64,000 nt of DNA. It comes from Bacteroidota bacterium. Lineage in GTDB: Bacteria > Bacteroidota > Ignavibacteria > Kapaibacteriales > UBA961. Within the stretch, counting starts at the first letter, position 1. Each line of letters opens with the position of its first letter. Location: NCBI GenBank assembly GCA_009919265.1, contig RGCF01000004.1, positions 1 to 64,000 of the forward strand, read 5' to 3'. This document shows positions 54,298 to 63,864 of this stretch, piece by piece. The notes beneath the pieces were generated by a model. That model was not told the origin of the DNA. It worked only from the letters and a program-made list of their open reading frames with translations, and did not search any database. Made by a program: the position numbers and the translations under genes.

Positions 54298-56922
54298 ATG
54301 ATAGGAATCATCAAAAGTTGTTATAGCATATGCATTGTGTCTATAGGCATAATGCTGTTTCATGCACCCCCCGCATCCGCACAGACTGTGACTGGTGGCC
54401 AAAATGGCAAAACCCAGCAAGTCCCCGAAGTTGGCAATGAACCTAAGAATACCGCCAGCAAGGTCATTTCAGAAAAACTTGAAAAGGCCCGCCAAAAGTA
54501 TTTAAAGGCTTTAACTGCCATTGAAAATGACGACACTTTGTCCATCCCCCGACTTTTCGAAGATGCAGTTCAGGCTCTGAACTCCCTGGCAAGCTATCCG
54601 GGAATTGAATCTAACGAAGATTTTGCCGATTTGGCTCAATCTATCATAGATGACTATGAAAGTTATGTTCAAATCATAGACAGTTTGCCTGAGAGCTCTT
54701 CGGCGTTCATGCTTCGAAACAAAATTTATCAAGAAGTGGAAGACATAGATCCGGCCTCTCCTTCTATGTCAACAATGCAATTTACGAGTACCAGGGTATC
54801 CGGTGCACCCGGTGTTCCTGGCATGACAATTCCACTTGATATCAATGAATATGTTCAAAAGAATATCACATTCCTTTCGCAAGACAAAGGACGAAAGTTC
54901 TTTAAGCGTTGGATTGAAAAAAGTACTCGCTGGTTCCCTCTTCTCAAAAGAATAGCTCGGGAAGAAGATATGCCGGAGGATATTATATATCTATCCATGA
55001 TTGAAAGTGCATTGAATCCAAATGCAGTTTCATGGGCTAAAGCAGTAGGCATGTGGCAATTCATGCAGGCCGCTGCAAGTGATTATGGTTTAACCATGAA
55101 TTCTTGGGTTGATGAAAGAAGGGATCCCGAAAAATCAACTCGGGCAGCGATGCGATATCTTAAATGGCTCTATAATGAGTTTGGAGATTGGCATTTGGCA
55201 CTTGCAGCATATAATAGTGGACCTAATGGTCCAGTTCGACGTGGAATCTCTCGCATACAAAAAGATGCTCCCACTTTTTGGGATATAAGGGAATATCTTC
55301 CGAAAGAAACAAAGAATTATGTTCCCCTTTATATTGCCACAGCAGTTATCTGCTTGAATCAGGAGCAATATGGATTCACTAAAGATGAACTTACATTTGA
55401 GCCAGAATATCAATATGAAACACATCCGATTGATGGATCAATCAGTTTGAAGGTTATTGCTCAATGTTTAAATGAATCAATTGAGCAAGTAAAAGAACTG
55501 AATCCGGAGTTAGTGGGTACAACTACCCCTCCGAATAGTGATGAACCTTATGAATTAAAAATTCCTGTTGGGAAAAAAGAACTGTTCGCACAAAACCTTG
55601 CGAAACTCTCACCAGAAGAATTAAATCCTTGGGTTCTTCATTCTGTCGAAAAGGGCGAGACCATTGCAGATATTGCAGCTAAATATGCTGTAAATACTCA
55701 AGATATAACATCAAACAACTCAATTTCAAGTGGTAGTAAACTCAAGAAAGGGATGTCAATTAGAATCCCCAGAGAGGCATTAGGAACAGCTGTTCTTACA
55801 GCCAATACGCCTTCAAGCGATACAATAAGTGGCTCAGTTTCTACTATTGAACAACCTGCGAAAAATTCTGTAGTGGAGTCTAATCAACAACAGGCTACAG
55901 TTGCATCACAAGTAGAGACCCCAATCAATACGACTGTACCAAAGAAAAATACTGTGCAGAATGATTTATTGGTGAATGCAAGTCCTTCGATTGCATCTAA
56001 TCAAGAAAAAGTTATTGATAAAAAAACACCCAAGGAAGAAGTATTAGAGACTGAAAAACCAACAGCTATCTCTATTACATCTCAACAAACTCGTAAATCG
56101 CAAATAATCGAACAAAAAGATCAAGTTGAAATTGAAACCAAGAAAAGCGGTCGTGCTCATGTGAAGCATATTGTCCGCTCTGGTGAGTCACTCTACACTC
56201 TTGCTCAGAAATATGGAGTGAGAATGACTGATCTTAGGAATTGGAATGGGATTTCATTTGATACAGATCAATTGACCGAAGGTCAAGAACTTATTGTGTC
56301 TTCCACTGCAAGTCCAAAACTTGTCTATATCCAAGAGCAAAAACATAAAAGCCCGACACAAACTGTCAAAAGAGGAAATAAGCATACCGTAAAACGTGGT
56401 GAAACCCTCGCGCAAATTGCAGATGATTATGGAATTGACATTGAGTCTCTTAGAAAAGCAAATAATATAAAAAAGTCGGGTACTATTAGATCTGGTACAA
56501 TTTTACGGATACCAAAACAATCATTCTCTGATGAGCGATCAACTCGTGCAGTTTCAAAAAAGAGAACATCAGGTTCAACATTGAAGGTACATTCTCTCAA
56601 AAAAGGAGAAACCCTTTCAAAGATTGCCGCTTTGTATAATGTTAGCGAAAAAGATTTGCGTTCTTGGAATCCTGGCATAAAGGCAAGCAAAGTGGTACGC
56701 GGCCAAAAGATTAAAGTGTATTCCAAAGTTTCCGGGAAAGGAAGTTCTTCGGAATCAAAAAATCGCTCTTCTTCTCGTTTGCCCAAACAATATAAGGTGA
56801 AGAAAGGTGATTCAATGAAAAGTATTGCAAGTAAATTTGGTATTTCACTTTCTCAATTAAAGAAGAAAAATAAAAAGTCAAAATCCGGCTTGAAAGCAGG
56901 ACAAACATTGCGAATACAATAA
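54298..56922 (+). CDS. MltD-like lytic transglycosylase with five LysM repeats
   Basis: Peptidoglycan-cleaving envelope enzyme, 874 residues with signal peptide (1-28, ...PASAQ). A helical N-terminal part is followed by the SLT domain at about 215-340 with catalytic Glu in MIESALNPNAVSWAKAVGMWQF and the AAYNSGPNGPVRRGI segment. Five LysM modules follow, beginning near residues 445, 618, 697, 762 and 822, with Ser/Gln-rich linkers. MltD in E. coli has only two LysM. A ribosome site AGGGAG precedes the ATG. It makes 1,6-anhydro-muropeptides. The 70-bp gap after it holds a terminator. Confidence 0.9.
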   Translation: MIGIIKSCYSICIVSIGIMLFHAPPASAQTVTGGQNGKTQQVPEVGNEPKNTASKVISEKLEKARQKYLKALTAIENDDTLSIPRLFEDAVQALNSLASYPGIESNEDFADLAQSIIDDYESYVQIIDSLPESSSAFMLRNKIYQEVEDIDPASPSMSTMQFTSTRVSGAPGVPGMTIPLDINEYVQKNITFLSQDKGRKFFKRWIEKSTRWFPLLKRIAREEDMPEDIIYLSMIESALNPNAVSWAKAVGMWQFMQAAASDYGLTMNSWVDERRDPEKSTRAAMRYLKWLYNEFGDWHLALAAYNSGPNGPVRRGISRIQKDAPTFWDIREYLPKETKNYVPLYIATAVICLNQEQYGFTKDELTFEPEYQYETHPIDGSISLKVIAQCLNESIEQVKELNPELVGTTTPPNSDEPYELKIPVGKKELFAQNLAKLSPEELNPWVLHSVEKGETIADIAAKYAVNTQDITSNNSISSGSKLKKGMSIRIPREALGTAVLTANTPSSDTISGSVSTIEQPAKNSVVESNQQQATVASQVETPINTTVPKKNTVQNDLLVNASPSIASNQEKVIDKKTPKEEVLETEKPTAISITSQQTRKSQIIEQKDQVEIETKKSGRAHVKHIVRSGESLYTLAQKYGVRMTDLRNWNGISFDTDQLTEGQELIVSSTASPKLVYIQEQKHKSPTQTVKRGNKHTVKRGETLAQIADDYGIDIESLRKANNIKKSGTIRSGTILRIPKQSFSDERSTRAVSKKRTSGSTLKVHSLKKGETLSKIAALYNVSEKDLRSWNPGIKASKVVRGQKIKVYSKVSGKGSSSESKNRSSSRLPKQYKVKKGDSMKSIASKFGISLSQLKKKNKKSKSGLKAGQTLRIQ

Positions 56923-56945
56923 ACCTTTTTAGAGATATCATATCT

Positions 56946-56979
56946 AACGGCAAAACAGTATATTGTTTTGCCGTTTTTA
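56946..56979 (+). terminator. Rho-independent terminator after the transglycosylase
   Basis: AACGGCAAAACA and TGTTTTGCCGTT make a 12-bp perfect stem around a 6-nt loop, followed by T-rich sequence (TTTATTTTG). It lies 24 bp after the stop and 13 bp before the DUF3108 start. Confidence 0.9.
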
Positions 56980-56991
56980 TTTTGAGTAACA

Positions 56992-57768
56992 ATGAACACA
57001 TATCTATTCATATTCCTTCTCTTATTTATCTATAGACTAGATGCTCAACAAGCATTAAGAACCATTCCTAATGAAGCTTTCGGTTTGGGAGAAAAGCTTG
57101 AATATAAAGTGGGCTATCAATTCGTAAAGGCCGGGGATGCATATTTTCATATTCAGCCTAAATCCTTTACTTATAAAGGTAGACCTTGCTATGACATACG
57201 ATTTGAAGTCCGTTCATTGAAATCACTTGACTGGCTATATCGCGTTCAAGATATGTATCGTACAATTGTAGATATCGATGGTATCTATCCTTATTATTTT
57301 GAACAGAAAGTTCGAGAAGGTGGTTATAAAAAGGATGCAAAAGCACAATTTGATCATTCTTCAAAGCGAGCAATAGTTGGAGATAAATCATATCCATTCC
57401 CTACCTTCTCCCATGATATTGTTTCTGCTTTCTATTATGTAAGGACAATGGATTTATCTTCGAAGAAAAAGGGTGAAGTAATCCAGTTGAAAAATTTTGT
57501 TGATGATAGCACATATACGCTAGGTGTTCGAATTCATGGCAAACAAACAGTGAGTGTTCAAGCAGGGACCTTTGAATGTATTGTTGTAGAGCCGATGGTT
57601 ACAAAGGGCGGACTATTTAAAAGCGAGGGCAAAATTCTCTTGTGGTTATCCGATGATGAAAGAAAAATACCCGTAAAGGTAAGCACCAAGGTATTGATTG
57701 GTGCAATTGAGGCGGAATTGACCAGTTTTTCAGGAACTAGAGGACCAATCAAGGCAAAAATCAAGTAA
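56992..57768 (+). CDS. DUF3108 envelope protein
   Basis: A 258-residue secreted protein with signal peptide (MNTYLFIFLLLFIYRLDAQ). The mature part opens GEKLEYKVGYQFVKAGDAYF, the DUF3108 signature of a lipocalin-like beta-barrel fold, and ends LSDDERKIPVKVSTKVLIGAIEAEL. Function is unknown; a periplasmic or outer-membrane lipid-related role is plausible. It follows a strong terminator, so it needs its own promoter, perhaps the TTTTATTTTG just before the ATG. Confidence 0.85.
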   Translation: MNTYLFIFLLLFIYRLDAQQALRTIPNEAFGLGEKLEYKVGYQFVKAGDAYFHIQPKSFTYKGRPCYDIRFEVRSLKSLDWLYRVQDMYRTIVDIDGIYPYYFEQKVREGGYKKDAKAQFDHSSKRAIVGDKSYPFPTFSHDIVSAFYYVRTMDLSSKKKGEVIQLKNFVDDSTYTLGVRIHGKQTVSVQAGTFECIVVEPMVTKGGLFKSEGKILLWLSDDERKIPVKVSTKVLIGAIEAELTSFSGTRGPIKAKIK

Positions 57769-57808
57769 AAAACAATAATCCTCAGGGCATGAATTGTGGA
57801 ATTTCCAG

Positions 57809-57816
57809 TAAATTTG
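57809..57816 (+). promoter_or_regulatory. Candidate -7 box (TAAATTTG)
   Basis: Exact TAnnTTTG match 28 bp before the mutase ATG at 57845. No TTG at standard spacing is seen. Confidence 0.3.
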
Positions 57817-57844
57817 TATGTATGTATCCCATTCAGATTGATCT

Positions 57845-59851
57845 ATGTCCAACCTACAGAAAACTCACATAACTGATTCTTCAGCACTGGAAGACATATG
57901 TCATCTCTATGATGAACTCATTGATCAGTTAAAACCAGAAGTCAAACGCATATTGGAAGAGTGGGACCAAAAAACACAAAACTATCGCAATGAAGAATTC
58001 TCATATACAGTTCGAAATAAACAAATCAATGTAGAAAACTTCATTGAATCATTAAGTCATACCAAAATCCCCAAAATAGCTACACCACAATTCAAAGATT
58101 GGGGTGAAATAGTTAGGTGGAGTTTAAGAGAAAATTTTCCTGGTGAATTCCCTTACACTGCCGGTGTATATCCGTTCAAAAGAACAGGTGAAGATCCCAC
58201 GAGAATGTTTGCAGGTGAAGGTGGACCCGAAAGAACAAATAAACGCTTCCACTATCTCAGTCATGGGATGCCCGCGGCAAGACTTTCTACTGCATTTGAT
58301 AGTGTGACTTTATATGGAGAAGATCCAGATTTCCGACCTGACATCTATGGAAAGATTGGTAATAGCGGTGTTTCGATTGCAACTCTAAATGATGCAAAGA
58401 AATTGTATTCCGGTTTTGATTTGTGCGATCCAAAAACTTCCGTATCAATGACTATCAATGGACCGGCTCCAATGCTGTTAGCTTTTTTCATGAATGCTGC
58501 CATTGATCAAGAATGTGAAAAATATATTCATGAGCATGGTCTTTTAGATGAAGTAAAAGCAAAGATTGCAGCTGTCTATACTCAATCAACACATAGCACA
58601 CCAATATATTGTTCAGATCCCGAGACCAAATCACAAGATTTACCTGAAGGCAATGCAGGTTTAGGATTGGCATTACTCGGTATCACTGGAGACAAGGTTC
58701 TTCCTTCAGATGTATATGAACAATGTAAAGAGCGAGCATTGAAGACTGTCCGCGGGACAGTGCAAGCCGATATTCTCAAAGAAGATCAAGCTCAGAATAC
58801 TTGCATTTTCTCCACAGAATTTGCCCTCAAAATGATGGGAGACATTCAAGAATATTTCATAGAAAAGCAAGTTAGAAATTTCTATTCCGTGTCAATCAGT
58901 GGCTATCATATTGCAGAAGCAGGTGCCAATCCTATTACACAAGTTGCATTCACGCTAGCAAATGGTTTTACATTTGTGGAATATTATCTTTCTCGTGGAA
59001 TGCATATTGATGATTTCGCGCCCAATCTGTCATTCTTCTTTTCCAATGGCATTGACCCCGAATACGCTGTGATAGGTAGAGTTGCAAGACGCATTTGGGC
59101 TAAAGCCATGAAAAATATTTATGGTGGGAATGAACGTTCACAAATGCTCAAATACCATATTCAAACCTCAGGAAGATCATTACATGCTCAAGAAATTGAC
59201 TTCAATGATATTCGTACCACTCTGCAAGCATTGTATGCCATTTACGATAATTGCAATTCATTGCACACAAATGCCTATGATGAAGCAATAACCACTCCGA
59301 CTGAAGAATCAGTTAGAAGAGCGGTAGCAATTCAGTTAATCATAAATCGTGAACTTGGATTAGCTAAGAATGAGAATCCGCTTCAGGGATCATTTATCAT
59401 AGAAGAATTGACTGATCTTGTAGAAGAAGCTGTTTATGCTGAATTCAATCGAATCTCAGAAAGAGGCGGAGTATTAGGTTCCATGGAGACGATGTATCAG
59501 CGTAATAAAATTCAAGAAGAGTCTCTTTATTATGAAACTTTGAAACATACCGGCGAATATCCGATCATTGGAGTGAATACATTTCTGTCTAAAAATGGTT
59601 CACCAACAATTATTCCTCAGGAAGTTATTCGTTCCACAACTGAAGAAAAAGAACAGCAAATCACCAATGTCAGAGCTTTTCAAGATCATCATGCAAGTGA
59701 AGCGGAATTGGCATTGAAAAACTTAAAACAAACCGCCATTGCAGATGGAAATATTTTCGAAGCTTTGATGGAAGCCGCAAAAGTTTGTTCTCTCGGACAA
59801 ATGTCAAATGCGCTTTATCAAGTTGGCGGACAATACAGAAGAAATATGTAA
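57845..59851 (+). CDS. IcmF-type acyl-CoA mutase large domain, standalone
   Basis: A 668-residue protein matching the linker and mutase domain of IcmF (isobutyryl-CoA mutase fused). Family segments include [62 protein letters not shown], the [18 protein letters not shown] core and the C-terminal [18 protein letters not shown]. IcmF normally carries an N-terminal B12 domain and a MeaI-type GTPase; neither a DxHxxG cobalamin motif nor a P-loop is present. It must use cobalamin bound by a separate small subunit and a separate G-protein chaperone. It could act on isobutyryl-CoA or methylmalonyl-CoA. Confidence 0.87.
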   Translation: MSNLQKTHITDSSALEDICHLYDELIDQLKPEVKRILEEWDQKTQNYRNEEFSYTVRNKQINVENFIESLSHTKIPKIATPQFKDWGEIVRWSLRENFPGEFPYTAGVYPFKRTGEDPTRMFAGEGGPERTNKRFHYLSHGMPAARLSTAFDSVTLYGEDPDFRPDIYGKIGNSGVSIATLNDAKKLYSGFDLCDPKTSVSMTINGPAPMLLAFFMNAAIDQECEKYIHEHGLLDEVKAKIAAVYTQSTHSTPIYCSDPETKSQDLPEGNAGLGLALLGITGDKVLPSDVYEQCKERALKTVRGTVQADILKEDQAQNTCIFSTEFALKMMGDIQEYFIEKQVRNFYSVSISGYHIAEAGANPITQVAFTLANGFTFVEYYLSRGMHIDDFAPNLSFFFSNGIDPEYAVIGRVARRIWAKAMKNIYGGNERSQMLKYHIQTSGRSLHAQEIDFNDIRTTLQALYAIYDNCNSLHTNAYDEAITTPTEESVRRAVAIQLIINRELGLAKNENPLQGSFIIEELTDLVEEAVYAEFNRISERGGVLGSMETMYQRNKIQEESLYYETLKHTGEYPIIGVNTFLSKNGSPTIIPQEVIRSTTEEKEQQITNVRAFQDHHASEAELALKNLKQTAIADGNIFEALMEAAKVCSLGQMSNALYQVGGQYRRNM

Positions 59852-59872
59852 TTCATTCTAAAAGGTTATCTC

Positions 59873-60673
59873 ATGAAAACAAAGTATGTATCAATCATTG
59901 CGATGATTGGATTTGCACTTATTCTCAGCTCATGCTCTGATAGTTCTACCAATCCGACACCCTCAAATGACTATTTTCCAGTAACAGCAGGTAGTTATTT
60001 TGTTTACAACAATATTAGACTTGATTCTACAACCGGTAATAGGGATATGACTGCTTTACAAGTAGATTCACTCGTCGTACTTGCTGCAACAAACAAAGAA
60101 AATAAAACTGCATATCCATTTGATGTATATAGACTAAATCAGAAAATTAGAACTGACTATTATGCAAAGGATGGTCAAACTGTATGGGGATTTTGGAAAT
60201 ATATTCCACCAGGAATTACATTGTCTGAATTAATCAATACCATCGTTCCCCAAAATTATAGATGGTCAAAGTTTGCAGATTTTGCAGCAACAGGTGAATG
60301 GACCATTGCTGATACCACAATAACAGGACTTTCAATTCCCTTCAATGGACAAAACATTCCTTTGTCATCTAATATCAACATGAAAGGAAAAAAGATCGGT
60401 ACAACAACAGAAACGATCAATGGCAACACATTCCCAAATACAACACAGTTTGAATTGACAGTAACACTCAAACCATCGATTACTATATTTGGAAATGTGA
60501 TTCCAATTGATCCTATTCCAGTTAAGCAAACAATATGGGTTGCCAAGAGTGTTGGAATTGTAAAAGAAGAGTTCCCCTCACTTGATTTAAAAGTGGTAGT
60601 GCCTGGACTTGAGCCTATTACTTATAAAGGCGATGGATATGTAAAAGAATTACTTCGCTATTCAGTAAAATAA
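59873..60673 (+). CDS. Lipoprotein of unknown function
   Basis: A 266-residue protein with signal peptide and lipobox (FALILSSC, Cys at about 22), then a Ser/Thr/Pro linker and a beta-rich domain (NDYFPVTAGSYFVYNN ... GDGYVKELLRYSVK). The opening YFPVTAGSYFVYNN is common to many Chlorobi/Ignavibacteria lipoproteins of unknown role. It lies 21 bp after the mutase and is closed by a strong terminator. Confidence 0.72.
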   Translation: MKTKYVSIIAMIGFALILSSCSDSSTNPTPSNDYFPVTAGSYFVYNNIRLDSTTGNRDMTALQVDSLVVLAATNKENKTAYPFDVYRLNQKIRTDYYAKDGQTVWGFWKYIPPGITLSELINTIVPQNYRWSKFADFAATGEWTIADTTITGLSIPFNGQNIPLSSNINMKGKKIGTTTETINGNTFPNTTQFELTVTLKPSITIFGNVIPIDPIPVKQTIWVAKSVGIVKEEFPSLDLKVVVPGLEPITYKGDGYVKELLRYSVK

Positions 60674-60701
60674 TGACAACTGATTGCTAAGATATAGCAT
60701 A

Positions 60702-60731
60702 CCCCAATTGCAGATGCAATTGGGGTTTTTT
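60702..60731. terminator. Bidirectional terminator between the lipoprotein gene and rimO
   Basis: CCCCAATTG-CAGATG-CAATTGGGG, a perfect 9-bp stem, followed by TTTTTTATTT on the plus strand. It lies 28 bp after the lipoprotein stop and next to the convergent rimO stop. On the minus strand the tail is weaker, so it is mainly a plus-strand terminator. Confidence 0.85.
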
Positions 60732-62034
60732 ATTTCACTATATGTCCAAACAAATCAAATTCAGCGGCATCATCGATTTCTACAGTAATCATGTCACCTG
60801 ATTGCAATGGAATTTCTGATCTCACATACAATTCATTATCTACCTCTGGTGCATCACGATCAGTTCTGCATTGATATTCTCCATTGATTTCCTGCTCGAC
60901 CATTGCTCGAACTCTCTTTCCTATCAACTCTTGATTTGCATCATGTGAAATCTGTTTTTGTATGTCCATCAAGATCGTTCTTCGTTCATCTTTGACTTCT
61001 TGAGGTATTGGATCTCCCAAAATATAGGCATAGGTATCATCTTCTTGTGAATAGGTGAATACCCCCATGCGATCTAATACACCGGTACTGACAAAATCAC
61101 ATAATTCCTGGAAATCTTGTTCAGTTTCACCCGGATAACCTACGATAAAAGTTGTTCTTAGAGTGATACCAGGAACTGTATCTTTAATGTTATGAATCAA
61201 TTCCTCAGTGGCCCTTCTAGTAATGCCACGACGCATAGATTTAAGCATATTGGTTGAGATATGCTGCATCGGCATATCGATATACGAACAAATATTCTCT
61301 CTTTCGGCTATGACAGGCAAAATTTCTTTCGGGAATTTTGAGGGATAAGCATACATCAAGCGAATCCACTCTGCCCCTGATGCATCACTCAAACCGCGCA
61401 ACAATGCATCAAGATTTCTTTTTCCATAGATATCCAGTCCATAACATGTGGAGTCCTGAGCAACAAGAACAAGTTCTTTCACACCCTGCCGCGTCAGTGC
61501 TTGTGCTTCCCTCACCAAATCTTCAATTGGCTTCGAGCGGTGTTTTCCTCGCATAAGGGGTATTGCACAGAATGAACAAGGATTATCACAACCTTCACTG
61601 ATTTTCATATAGGCATAATGCTTGGGAGTTGAAATAATGCGTTCGCCCAAGAGTGCATATTTTAAATCAGGTGAAACCACTTTCAAAATATTGGCATATG
61701 CTTCGGTCCCAAAAAAATGATCGACTTCAGGAATCTCGGCTTTTAAATCATTCCCATAGCGCTCTGATAAACACCCGGCAACGATAAGTGTTTCTATTTT
61801 ACCTTGTTTTTTCAATTCAGCGGCTTCAAGAATTGCTGAAACACTTTCCTCTTTAGCTAAATCAATAAAGCCACATGTATTGATGATGACTGTAGATGCC
61901 TGTTCTGGATCATCAACGAGTGTCAGTTTGGCAGACTGCAGATGCCCTGACAATACCTCGGAGTCTACTGTATTTTTACTGCATCCTAATGTAATTACAG
62001 ACACTGTATCTTTTATTTGTTCTTGTATAGCCAT
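60730..62034 (-). CDS. rimO: Ribosomal protein S12 methylthiotransferase RimO
   Basis: Radical SAM enzyme that thiomethylates an Asp of ribosomal protein S12, 434 residues. The N-terminal UPF0004 domain (LGCSKNTVDSEVLSGHL, later GFIDLAKEES and AGCLSERYG) holds one FeS cluster by three Cys. The radical SAM CX3CX2C is EGCDNPCSFCAIPLMRGKHRS near 145. The C-terminal TRAM region ends in VEIDDAAEFDLFG. The RimO-specific HRSKP segment separates it from MiaB. It is divergent from the IMPase gene across a 140-bp gap. Confidence 0.95.
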   Translation of the reverse strand: MAIQEQIKDTVSVITLGCSKNTVDSEVLSGHLQSAKLTLVDDPEQASTVIINTCGFIDLAKEESVSAILEAAELKKQGKIETLIVAGCLSERYGNDLKAEIPEVDHFFGTEAYANILKVVSPDLKYALLGERIISTPKHYAYMKISEGCDNPCSFCAIPLMRGKHRSKPIEDLVREAQALTRQGVKELVLVAQDSTCYGLDIYGKRNLDALLRGLSDASGAEWIRLMYAYPSKFPKEILPVIAERENICSYIDMPMQHISTNMLKSMRRGITRRATEELIHNIKDTVPGITLRTTFIVGYPGETEQDFQELCDFVSTGVLDRMGVFTYSQEDDTYAYILGDPIPQEVKDERRTILMDIQKQISHDANQELIGKRVRAMVEQEINGEYQCRTDRDAPEVDNELYVRSEIPLQSGDMITVEIDDAAEFDLFGHIVK

Positions 62035-62142
62035 GTTTTGTCAATCATATATTCATTGAATTCATGCAAAATAACAATTTGAAGGGTGCATTCATGTAAA
62101 CAAGAAAGCAAATTATTTGCCTCATGGGGATATGACAGTTCG

Positions 62143-62150
62143 TATTTTTG
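62143..62150 (+). promoter_or_regulatory. Candidate promoter: TTTG -33 and TATTTTTG -7
   Basis: TATTTTTG matches TAnnTTTG, with TTTG at 62116-62119 a 23-bp spacer upstream, within the Bacteroidota range. It lies 24 bp before the ATG of the IMPase-family gene and would drive suhB-dapF-ruvC. Confidence 0.45.
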
Positions 62151-62174
62151 CAATACAATCATTACTTTGCATAT

Positions 62175-62987
62175 ATGAGCACACTGTTGAACACGGCTAT
62201 CGATGCAGCACGAAAAGCCGGAAGTCTCTTGAAAGAGGGATTAACATCTGACTTTTCAGTCTCCTCCAAAAGTCGATTCCATGATTTGGTAACCGAATAT
62301 GATCTTCGTTCTGAGCGTAGTATCATGGAGCATATTCGCTTGCAATTTCCAGATCATGAGATATTGACTGAAGAATCAGGACATCACCATTCTGAAGGAG
62401 AAATTACTTGGATCATCGATCCATTGGATGGAACAGTAAATTTCGCACATGGCATTCCTTTCTTTTGCATAAGTATTGCTGCGATGAAAGATAATGAGAT
62501 TCTCTGTGGCGTGATTTATTCTCCAATGACAGATGAACTGTTTACAACTGAATTGGGCAAAGGAGCATGGTGCAATGGTATGGCATTAAAGGTTACAAAT
62601 AAGACAGTTTTGAAAGAATCATTTTTAGTGACCGGATTTCCCTATTCCGTAGCAGATAATCCCGGTCATTGCATTGATCACTTCTCACATATTGTTTCCC
62701 TTGGTATACCTATAAGAAGATTGGGTTCGGCAGCATTAGACTTGGCATATGTAGCTGCAGGTAGATTTGATGGTTTCTGGGAAATCGCATTGCAACCATG
62801 GGATATGGCAGCAGGAACATTATTGGTTCGAGAAGCAGGAGGAACTGTGATCGATTATGCAGGGAAAAATTTGAATGTGTTACAGTCTTCATCAATCATA
62901 GCCGGCAATCCATTTCTGGTCAAAGACATTCAAATTGAATTGCAGAAAGTTGATTTGTTATATCAAAGTGGTGACTTTCATGAGTAA
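62175..62987 (+). CDS. suhB: Inositol monophosphatase family protein
   Basis: Mg-dependent sugar-phosphate phosphatase of the IMPase/SuhB family, 270 residues from the ATG at 62175 (the track start at 62148 is upstream). Metal motifs EESG (about 66), DPLDGTVNF (about 82) and WDMAAG (about 209) are intact. The substrate in vivo (inositol phosphate, histidinol phosphate or others) cannot be fixed, and the symbol is tentative. It overlaps dapF by 8 bp (ATGAGTAA). Confidence 0.88.
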   Translation: MSTLLNTAIDAARKAGSLLKEGLTSDFSVSSKSRFHDLVTEYDLRSERSIMEHIRLQFPDHEILTEESGHHHSEGEITWIIDPLDGTVNFAHGIPFFCISIAAMKDNEILCGVIYSPMTDELFTTELGKGAWCNGMALKVTNKTVLKESFLVTGFPYSVADNPGHCIDHFSHIVSLGIPIRRLGSAALDLAYVAAGRFDGFWEIALQPWDMAAGTLLVREAGGTVIDYAGKNLNVLQSSSIIAGNPFLVKDIQIELQKVDLLYQSGDFHE

Positions 62988-63864
62988 ACAAATTGAATAT
63001 ACCTATATGCATGGTGCAGGTAATATATTTTGCGTCATAGACAATAGAACACTACAACTAACAATCCCGGAACTCAAGAAATTTATTGTGGAAGATATTC
63101 CAATCAATTGGTTGGTGGATGGTCTCATTGCGATTCGAGATAGTGATGAATATGATTTTGAAGTTGATTTTTTAAATCCTGATGGTTCTCATGGTGCAAT
63201 GTGTGGAAATGGCGCTCGATGCGCAGTGGCATATTATCTAAAGGAAATATTGAATCTAAGACCTGATATAGGTGATGTAGAATTCATGATGGCAGGTACA
63301 GAGTATCAAGCGGAGTATATTCTCTTTGGTGAAATTGTCAGCATATATTTTAAAGAAACACCTACAATCAAACTTGTAGAATTACCCACAAAACCTATGA
63401 TACATGGGTATTATGTTGAAAATGGCTCGGATCATGTGATAATTGATGCAAAACAACTCATGAATCACGAAGATGAATTTGAAGATTTCCCATTGAACAC
63501 ATTTGCCAAGCCGCTAAGAAATTCAAAACTCTTTCCCAGAGGCGCAAATGTGAATATAGTATATGCCAAACCGGATGGTACTCTTCTTATTCGAACTTTT
63601 GAACGAGGAGTAGAACGCGAAACAGCGGCTTGCGGAACAGGAGCATTAGCTGCTGCATTTGCCTATGTATCTCAATCAGGTTCCCCATTTATTTCTGGCA
63701 GTGATCATACATATCCGAAATCACTCAAAACAAAGTCAGGTTATGTATTAACCATTAACAAGATAATTGGAAGTTCTGGACTTCGTTTATCAGGTCCAGC
63801 AGAATTTTTGAGTGAAGAAGAGGCCTATGAAATGTTTCTTCAATACAAAGTAGGATTATCATGA
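62980..63864 (+). CDS. dapF: Diaminopimelate epimerase
   Basis: Cofactor-free epimerase converting LL- to meso-diaminopimelate for lysine and peptidoglycan, 294 residues from the ATG at 62980 (the track start at 62935 lies in the previous gene). The two catalytic cysteines are in MCGNGARCAVAYY (about 74) and TAACGTGALAAAF (about 217). The usual GxGNDF near the N-terminus reads GAGNIF here, with the substrate-contact Asn kept but Asp replaced. It overlaps ruvC by 4 bp (ATGA). Confidence 0.92.
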   Translation: MSKQIEYTYMHGAGNIFCVIDNRTLQLTIPELKKFIVEDIPINWLVDGLIAIRDSDEYDFEVDFLNPDGSHGAMCGNGARCAVAYYLKEILNLRPDIGDVEFMMAGTEYQAEYILFGEIVSIYFKETPTIKLVELPTKPMIHGYYVENGSDHVIIDAKQLMNHEDEFEDFPLNTFAKPLRNSKLFPRGANVNIVYAKPDGTLLIRTFERGVERETAACGTGALAAAFAYVSQSGSPFISGSDHTYPKSLKTKSGYVLTINKIIGSSGLRLSGPAEFLSEEEAYEMFLQYKVGLS

